A stretch of DNA of 10,129 nucleotides from JAHTBL01 sp038532735 (GTDB lineage: Bacteria > Pseudomonadota > Alphaproteobacteria > Rhodobacterales > Rhodobacteraceae): assembly GCA_038532735.1 (NCBI GenBank), contig JBCBAC010000036.1, positions 1 through 10,129 of the forward strand, written 5' to 3'. The translations under genes were made by a program, and so were the position numbers. The first letter of the stretch is position 1. Every line of letters begins with the position of its first letter. Below are positions 6,413 to 10,129 of the stretch, piece by piece. Below the pieces are notes generated by a model. The model searched no databases and had not been told where the DNA came from. It worked only from the letters and a program-made list of their open reading frames with translations.

Positions 6413-7294
6413 ATGGCAGTCCTCATCGACGAAAATACCAAAGTGATCTGTCAGGGCCTCACCGGCTCCCAAGGCACGTTCCACACTGAACAAGCCATTG
6501 CTTACGGCACCAAGATGGTCGGCGGTGTGACCCCAGGCAAAGGTGGGATGACCCATCTGGACCTGCCCGTCTTCAACTCGGTCCACGAGGCCAAGCACGT
6601 GACTGAGGCCAACGCGTCTGTCATCTACGTTCCCCCGCCCTTTGCGGCGGACTCGATCCTTGAGGCCATCGACGCCGAGATGGAAGTCATCGTCTGCATC
6701 ACCGAAGGCATCCCCGTGCTCGACATGATGAAAGTGCAGCGCGCGCTTGAAGGCTCGTCCTCCACGCTGATCGGCCCCAACTGCCCCGGTGTCATCACGC
6801 CCGATGCCTGCAAGATCGGCATCATGCCGGGTCACATCCACAAGCGCGGCAGCGTTGGCGTCGTGTCCCGTTCCGGCACGCTGACCTACGAGGCCGTCAA
6901 GCAGACCACCGATGTGGGCCTTGGCCAGTCGACCTGCGTCGGCATCGGCGGCGACCCCATCAAAGGGACCGAGCATATCGACGTGCTGGAATGGTTCCTC
7001 GCCGATGACGAGACCGAAAGCATCATCATGATCGGTGAGATCGGTGGCTCCGCCGAAGAAGAAGCCGCCCAGTTCCTCGCCGACGAGAAGAAGAAAGGCC
7101 GCTGGAAGCCCACCGCTGGTTTCATCGCAGGCCGCACCGCCCCTCCGGGCCGCCGCATGGGCCACGCAGGCGCCATCGTCGCCGGTGGTAAAGGCGGCGC
7201 GGAAGACAAGATCGAAGCGATGAAATCCGCAGGCATCGTCGTCGCCGAAAGCCCCGCCGGCCTTGGCGAGGCGGTCGTGAAAGCGATCGGCTAA
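6413..7294 (+). CDS. sucD: Succinyl-CoA synthetase (ADP-forming) alpha subunit
   Basis: This is the CoA-binding and phosphohistidine-carrying partner of SucC. The 293-residue length is normal. The Rossmann CoA-binding loop is CQGLTGSQGTFHT (13-25), followed by VTPGKGG (39-45). IGPNCPGVI has Cys124 near the CoA site, and SRSGTLTYE spans about 152-160. GRRMGHAGAIV has the phosphorylated His251. The ATG has AGGAG at 6401-6405, 7 bases upstream, directly after the stop of the lipoprotein-like gene. No frameshift or missing catalytic residue was seen. In most genomes sucC and sucD adjoin or overlap. Here an extra gene separates them, so equal output of the two subunits depends on separate ribosome sites. 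Confidence 0.98.
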   Translation: MAVLIDENTKVICQGLTGSQGTFHTEQAIAYGTKMVGGVTPGKGGMTHLDLPVFNSVHEAKHVTEANASVIYVPPPFAADSILEAIDAEMEVIVCITEGIPVLDMMKVQRALEGSSSTLIGPNCPGVITPDACKIGIMPGHIHKRGSVGVVSRSGTLTYEAVKQTTDVGLGQSTCVGIGGDPIKGTEHIDVLEWFLADDETESIIMIGEIGGSAEEEAAQFLADEKKKGRWKPTAGFIAGRTAPPGRRMGHAGAIVAGGKGGAEDKIEAMKSAGIVVAESPAGLGEAVVKAIG

Positions 7295-7302
7295 GAAACC
7301 CC

Positions 7303-7355
7303 GTCCCGGGCCTGACCCGGGACCTCACCCAATGGCCCCGGGGCAAATCCGGGGC
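7303..7355. repeat. Pair of REP-like palindromic hairpins after sucD
   Basis: Two 21-base palindromic units lie 32 bp apart. The first is GTCCCGGG (7303-7310) / CCCGGGAC (7316-7323). The second is GCCCCGG (7335-7341) / CCGGGGC (7349-7355). The two units agree at about 15 of 21 positions when aligned. GC-rich palindromes with CCCGGG arms are widespread intergenic repeats in alphaproteobacteria, so this looks like a REP/BIME-type element. No T run follows either stem, so they do not look like intrinsic terminators. They may stabilise the upstream sucCD message. The first stem begins 8 bases after the sucD stop. Confidence 0.65.
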
Positions 7356-7367
7356 GCGAGGAGCAAG

Positions 7368-7490
7368 ATGGCAAGACGTGCCGCATCACGATCAGAGGGC
7401 CGTGCCTGGGCTTGGGCGGGTGCTGCACGCGTGCGTCTTAAGTGTGGGTTGGGCGCGGCCCAGCGGTGTCGCTGGAAGGAAAATCCATAA
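7368..7490 (+). CDS. Possible small ORF (40 aa) overlapping the next start
   Basis: ATG 7368 follows GAGGAG (7358-7363) by 4 bases. The frame runs 40 codons, starting MARRAASRSEGRAWAWAG, and ends in TAA at 7488-7490. The final A is the first base of the next gene's ATG (TAATG overlap). The peptide is arginine- and alanine-rich, with no recognisable domain. The overlap suggests possible translational coupling. However, the start abuts the REP-like repeat and the region is GC-rich, so the ORF may be chance. I do not recognise a homologue. Confidence 0.25.
   Translation: MARRAASRSEGRAWAWAGAARVRLKCGLGAAQRCRWKENP
7460..7475 (+). promoter_or_regulatory. Hairpin directly abutting the ribosome site of the 149-codon gene
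   Basis: CCAGCG (7460-7465) and CGCTGG (7470-7475) form a perfect 6-bp stem with a GTGT loop. The AAGGA ribosome site follows at once (7476-7480). In mRNA this stem would sit at the ribosome's 5' side and could affect initiation. A competing TGGGC/GCCCA stem (7450-7462) overlaps its left arm, so two folds are mutually exclusive. Regulation is inferred only. Confidence 0.35.
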
Positions 7491-7939
7491 TGACTCGAAA
7501 GAGGTTCCTTACCCTTTTCTTCTTTTGGAGCAGTCTAGCCACAAGTGCACACTTGCTACAAATGCTCGGAGGAATTTGGCGCGACCTAGCGGCACTACAA
7601 TTGTCTGCGACAACCTTTACTGGTCTTTTCTTTGTTGGACGGGACGGTGTTGCTAGGCGTTCTAATGCCAAAAGGAAATACAGAGTTTTAGACGCGTCTA
7701 TCAGCCCATTCCTGTTCTTTAGAATGACTGTTGCATCCGCTTTAGCCGTTATCAGCTCACTGATCTTGATCCCAGTTGCCATCAGCGGAATTATCTTCCC
7801 GTGGCCCTCTATCCTGATGCCGACCCTCCTCAACGAGCAAAGCGATTACGGGTTACTCTTGCTATTCTCGTTTAGCCTTATCTTGCCAATGCTGCAGAGC
7901 TCCCCTTCCCAGCGCCAACCGAATGAGGTGCCCCAATGA
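7490..7939 (+). CDS. Small membrane protein of unknown function, AT-rich, between sucD and sucA
   Basis: I do not recognise the family. The 149-residue product has a hydrophobic N-terminus (about 6-26, FLTLFFFWSSLATSAHLLQM), a strong double-length stretch (about 74-105, enough for one long or two short spans) and a third at about 120-136 (YGLLLLFSFSLILPML). Between the first two is a basic loop (RDGVARRSNAKRKYR). It is probably an inner-membrane protein. ATG 7490 was chosen because AAGGA at 7476-7480 lies 9 bases upstream. A GTG at 7442 is in frame but less likely. Its stop overlaps the sucA start (ATGA, 4 bp). GC is about 50% over 7501-7920, against roughly 60% or more around it. It uses five CTA and three TTA leucine codons, while none occurs in sucC or in sucD up to about 7165. 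This points to fairly recent acquisition. Confidence 0.65.
   Translation: MTRKRFLTLFFFWSSLATSAHLLQMLGGIWRDLAALQLSATTFTGLFFVGRDGVARRSNAKRKYRVLDASISPFLFFRMTVASALAVISSLILIPVAISGIIFPWPSILMPTLLNEQSDYGLLLLFSFSLILPMLQSSPSQRQPNEVPQ
7925..7938 (+). promoter_or_regulatory. sucA ribosome site inside the upstream gene, with ATGA start-stop overlap
   Basis: GAGGTG at 7925-7930 lies 5 bases before the sucA ATG (7936-7938), wholly within the last codons of the membrane-protein gene. The sucA ATG overlaps that gene's TGA by sharing TG. Ribosomes ending the upstream frame can restart on sucA, so the two genes are probably translationally coupled. Confidence 0.7.
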
Positions 7940-10129
7940 CCGAACAAAGCCCCAACGACATCTTCCATGCCTCCAGCTTCATGCAAGGCCATAACGCGGA
8001 GTATCTTGAACGGCTCTACGCGCGGTACGCCAATGATCCGAACGCCGTTGATGAGGCTTGGCAGCAGTTCTTCCGCCAGATGGGCGATGCAGAGCTTGAT
8101 GTGAAAGCCGACGCGCAAGGGCCGTCCTGGGCACGCGGCGACTGGCCCCCCCAGCCTGCAGATGAGCTCACCGCAGCGCTCACCGGCGAATGGGCGCCCG
8201 ATCCGGTTGAGGCCAAAAGCGCAGGCGACAAGATCAAAGCGAAGGCGGCCGAGAAAGGCGTGGAGGTCAGCGATGACCAGATCAAACGCGCCGTGCTGGA
8301 TAGTATCCGCGCGCTCATGATCATCCGCGCCTACCGGATCCGGGGCCATCTGGTGGCCGATCTCGATCCGCTGGGCATGCGCGATCAGACCCCGCATCCG
8401 GAACTGGATCCGAAATCCTACGGCTTTACCGAGGCCGACATGGATCGCCCGATCTTCATCGACAACGTGCTGGGGCTGCAGATCGCCTCCATGCGCCAGA
8501 TCATCGAGATCGTGAAGCGCACCTATTGCGGCACCTTCGCGCTGCAATACATGCATATCTCTGATCCCGAACAGGCCAGCTGGCTGAAAGAGCGGATTGA
8601 GGGCCTGGGCAAGGAAATCGCCTTCACCCGCGAGGGCCGCAAAGCGATCCTCAACAAGATGGTCGAGGCCGAGGGTTTCGAGAAATTCCTTCATGTCAAA
8701 TACATGGGCACCAAGCGTTTCGGCCTTGATGGCGGCGAAAGCCTGATCCCCGCGATGGAGCAGGTGATCAAGCGCGGCGGCGCCCTTGGCGTCAAGGAAA
8801 TCGTCATCGGCATGCCCCACCGGGGCCGCCTCTCGGTGCTCGCCAACGTGATGAGCAAACCCTACCGCGCCATCTTCAACGAATTTCAGGGCGGCAGCTT
8901 CAAGCCCGAAGATGTCGACGGCTCCGGCGACGTGAAATACCACCTCGGCGCATCCTCGGACCGCGAGTTTGACGGCAATAACGTGCACCTCTCGCTCACC
9001 GCGAACCCCTCGCACCTCGAGGCAGTGAACCCCGTGGTCCTCGGCAAAGCCCGCGCCAAGCAAGACCAGCTCGATCCCAGTGATCGCAGCCATGTCATGC
9101 CGATCCTGCTGCACGGCGATGCGGCCTTTGCGGGCCAAGGCGTTGTGGCCGAATGTTTCGCCCTGTCGGGCCTGCGCGGTCACAAGACGGGCGGCACGAT
9201 GCATATCGTGGTGAACAACCAGATCGGCTTCACCACGGCCCCGCATTTCTCGCGCTCCAGCCCTTATCCCACCGATAACGCGCTGGTCGTGGAAGCTCCG
9301 ATCTTCCACGTGAACGGCGACGATCCAGAGGCCGTGGTCCACGCCGCCAAGGTCGCCACCGAGTTCCGCCAGAAATTCCAGAAAGACGTCGTGATCGATC
9401 TGATCTGCTACCGCCGCTTCGGGCATAACGAAGGCGACGAGCCGATGTTCACCAACCCGGTGATGTATAAAAAGATCAAGTCGCACAAGACGACGCTTAG
9501 CCTTTACACGGAACGCCTCGTGAAAGATGGCCTGATCCCCGAAGGCGAGATAGAGGATATGAAAACCGCCTTCCAGGCGCATCTGAACGATGAGTTCGAG
9601 GCAGGTCGCGACTACAAGCCCAACAAGGCCGACTGGCTGGATGGCCGCTGGTCGCATCTCGACCGCCGCGATGGCGAGAATTACGAACGCGGCGCGACCT
9701 CCATCAAGCCTGAAACCATGGCCGAGATCGGCAAGGCGCTGACCAACGCGCCGGACGGCTTCCCCATGCACAAAACCGTCGGACGGCTTCTGGACACTAA
9801 GTCAAAGATGTTTGAAACCGGTGACGGCTTTGACTGGGCCACGGGCGAAGCGCTGGCGTTTGGCTCCTTGCTGACCGAAGGCTACCCTGTGCGCCTTGCA
9901 GGACAGGACAGCACCCGCGGCACGTTCTCCCAACGCCACTCCGCCTTGATCAATCAGGACACCGAAGAGCGGTATTACCCGCTCAACCACATCCGCGCGG
10001 GCCAGTCCCGCTACGAGGTTATCGACTCGATGCTCTCGGAATACGCAGTGCTGGGCTTTGAATACGGCTACTCCCTCGCCGAACCCAACGCGCTGACCAT
10101 GTGGGAAGCGCAATTCGGCGATTTCGCCA
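7936..10129 (+). CDS. sucA: 2-oxoglutarate dehydrogenase E1 component (3' end cut by window)
   Basis: This is the thiamine-diphosphate-dependent decarboxylase of the 2-oxoglutarate dehydrogenase complex. It feeds succinyl groups to SucB and thus supplies succinyl-CoA to SucCD. 731 codons are visible; the family length is about 985, so the C-terminal quarter is missing. In order: the N-terminal E2-binding segment with HNAEYLERLYARYANDP (about 19-35), the E1 domain with MPHRGRL and catalytic His295, the ThDP motif GDAAFAGQG (394-402) to NNQIGF (427-432), RRFGHNEGDEP, and the start of the pyrimidine-binding domain with RLAGQDSTRGTFSQRH. The reading frame is intact throughout. The usual downstream partners, sucB and lpd, would lie beyond the window. 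The ATG is set by GAGGTG 5 bases upstream. Its start is fused by ATGA to an apparently foreign membrane-protein gene. Confidence 0.98.
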   Translation, partial: MTEQSPNDIFHASSFMQGHNAEYLERLYARYANDPNAVDEAWQQFFRQMGDAELDVKADAQGPSWARGDWPPQPADELTAALTGEWAPDPVEAKSAGDKIKAKAAEKGVEVSDDQIKRAVLDSIRALMIIRAYRIRGHLVADLDPLGMRDQTPHPELDPKSYGFTEADMDRPIFIDNVLGLQIASMRQIIEIVKRTYCGTFALQYMHISDPEQASWLKERIEGLGKEIAFTREGRKAILNKMVEAEGFEKFLHVKYMGTKRFGLDGGESLIPAMEQVIKRGGALGVKEIVIGMPHRGRLSVLANVMSKPYRAIFNEFQGGSFKPEDVDGSGDVKYHLGASSDREFDGNNVHLSLTANPSHLEAVNPVVLGKARAKQDQLDPSDRSHVMPILLHGDAAFAGQGVVAECFALSGLRGHKTGGTMHIVVNNQIGFTTAPHFSRSSPYPTDNALVVEAPIFHVNGDDPEAVVHAAKVATEFRQKFQKDVVIDLICYRRFGHNEGDEPMFTNPVMYKKIKSHKTTLSLYTERLVKDGLIPEGEIEDMKTAFQAHLNDEFEAGRDYKPNKADWLDGRWSHLDRRDGENYERGATSIKPETMAEIGKALTNAPDGFPMHKTVGRLLDTKSKMFETGDGFDWATGEALAFGSLLTEGYPVRLAGQDSTRGTFSQRHSALINQDTEERYYPLNHIRAGQSRYEVIDSMLSEYAVLGFEYGYSLAEPNALTMWEAQFGDFA

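Noticed and set aside
4556..7165. 869-codon open frame on the minus strand across sucC, the lipoprotein-like gene and sucD
   Set aside because: sucC, the middle gene and sucD are all in the same frame, and the minus-strand frame is codon-aligned with them. It stays open because these genes lack TTA, CTA and TCA codons. The His/Asp/Gly-rich product looks like an antisense shadow.
7303..7355. Intrinsic terminator after sucD
   Set aside because: The stems are strong but no T run follows either one, and the operon appears to continue to sucA.
7378..7656. 92-codon plus-strand frame across the sucD-sucA spacer
   Set aside because: It has no ribosome site and overlaps the 149-codon gene, which has AAGGA, membrane spans and an ATGA junction with sucA.
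7846..9771. 641-codon open frame on the minus strand across sucA
   Set aside because: It is codon-aligned with sucA and open for the same codon-bias reason. The sucA protein has all expected motifs.

Overview
The window looks like a chromosomal piece of a GC-rich alphaproteobacterium of the Rhodobacter/Roseobacter group. The main reason is gene content and order. An Mcl2-type (3S)-malyl-CoA thioesterase lies near malate dehydrogenase and a sucC-sucD-sucA series, which matches what I recall of the Rhodobacter sphaeroides locus. No rRNA, tRNA, CRISPR array, transposase or phage gene was seen.

Layout, left to right. (1) 1-815, minus: mcl2, lacking about the last 10-15 codons at the window edge. 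(2) 816-1067: divergent intergenic region with short palindromes. (3) 1068-1382, plus: small exported protein of unknown function. Its stop lies 3 bases from the convergent stop of (4) 1386-2141, minus: a TauE/SafE-family membrane permease. (5) 2304-3266, plus: mdh, followed by a strong bidirectional terminator. (6) 3321-4337, minus: family-2-like glycosyltransferase, a non-TCA gene between mdh and the suc operon. (7) 4338-4594: sucC upstream region with two identical 10-bp palindromes 21 bp apart. (8) 4595-10129, plus: sucC, a lipoprotein-like gene, sucD, a short spacer with REP-like hairpins, a 149-codon AT-rich membrane protein gene, then sucA, which runs off the right edge.

How the genes fit together. 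SucA (E1 of 2-oxoglutarate dehydrogenase), SucCD (succinyl-CoA synthetase) and Mdh catalyse consecutive or near-consecutive TCA-cycle steps. Mcl2 hydrolyses malyl-CoA to malate and so feeds malate to Mdh during acetyl-CoA assimilation through the ethylmalonyl-CoA pathway. The four accessory genes (lipoprotein-like, AT-rich membrane protein, glycosyltransferase, TauE-like) have no evident link to these reactions.

Most of the window is ordinary central metabolism. The parts worth a second look are the twin palindromes before sucC, the two unrecognised genes inside the suc operon, and the sucD-sucA spacer with its hairpins and a possible coupled small ORF. I see no complete novel multi-gene system.
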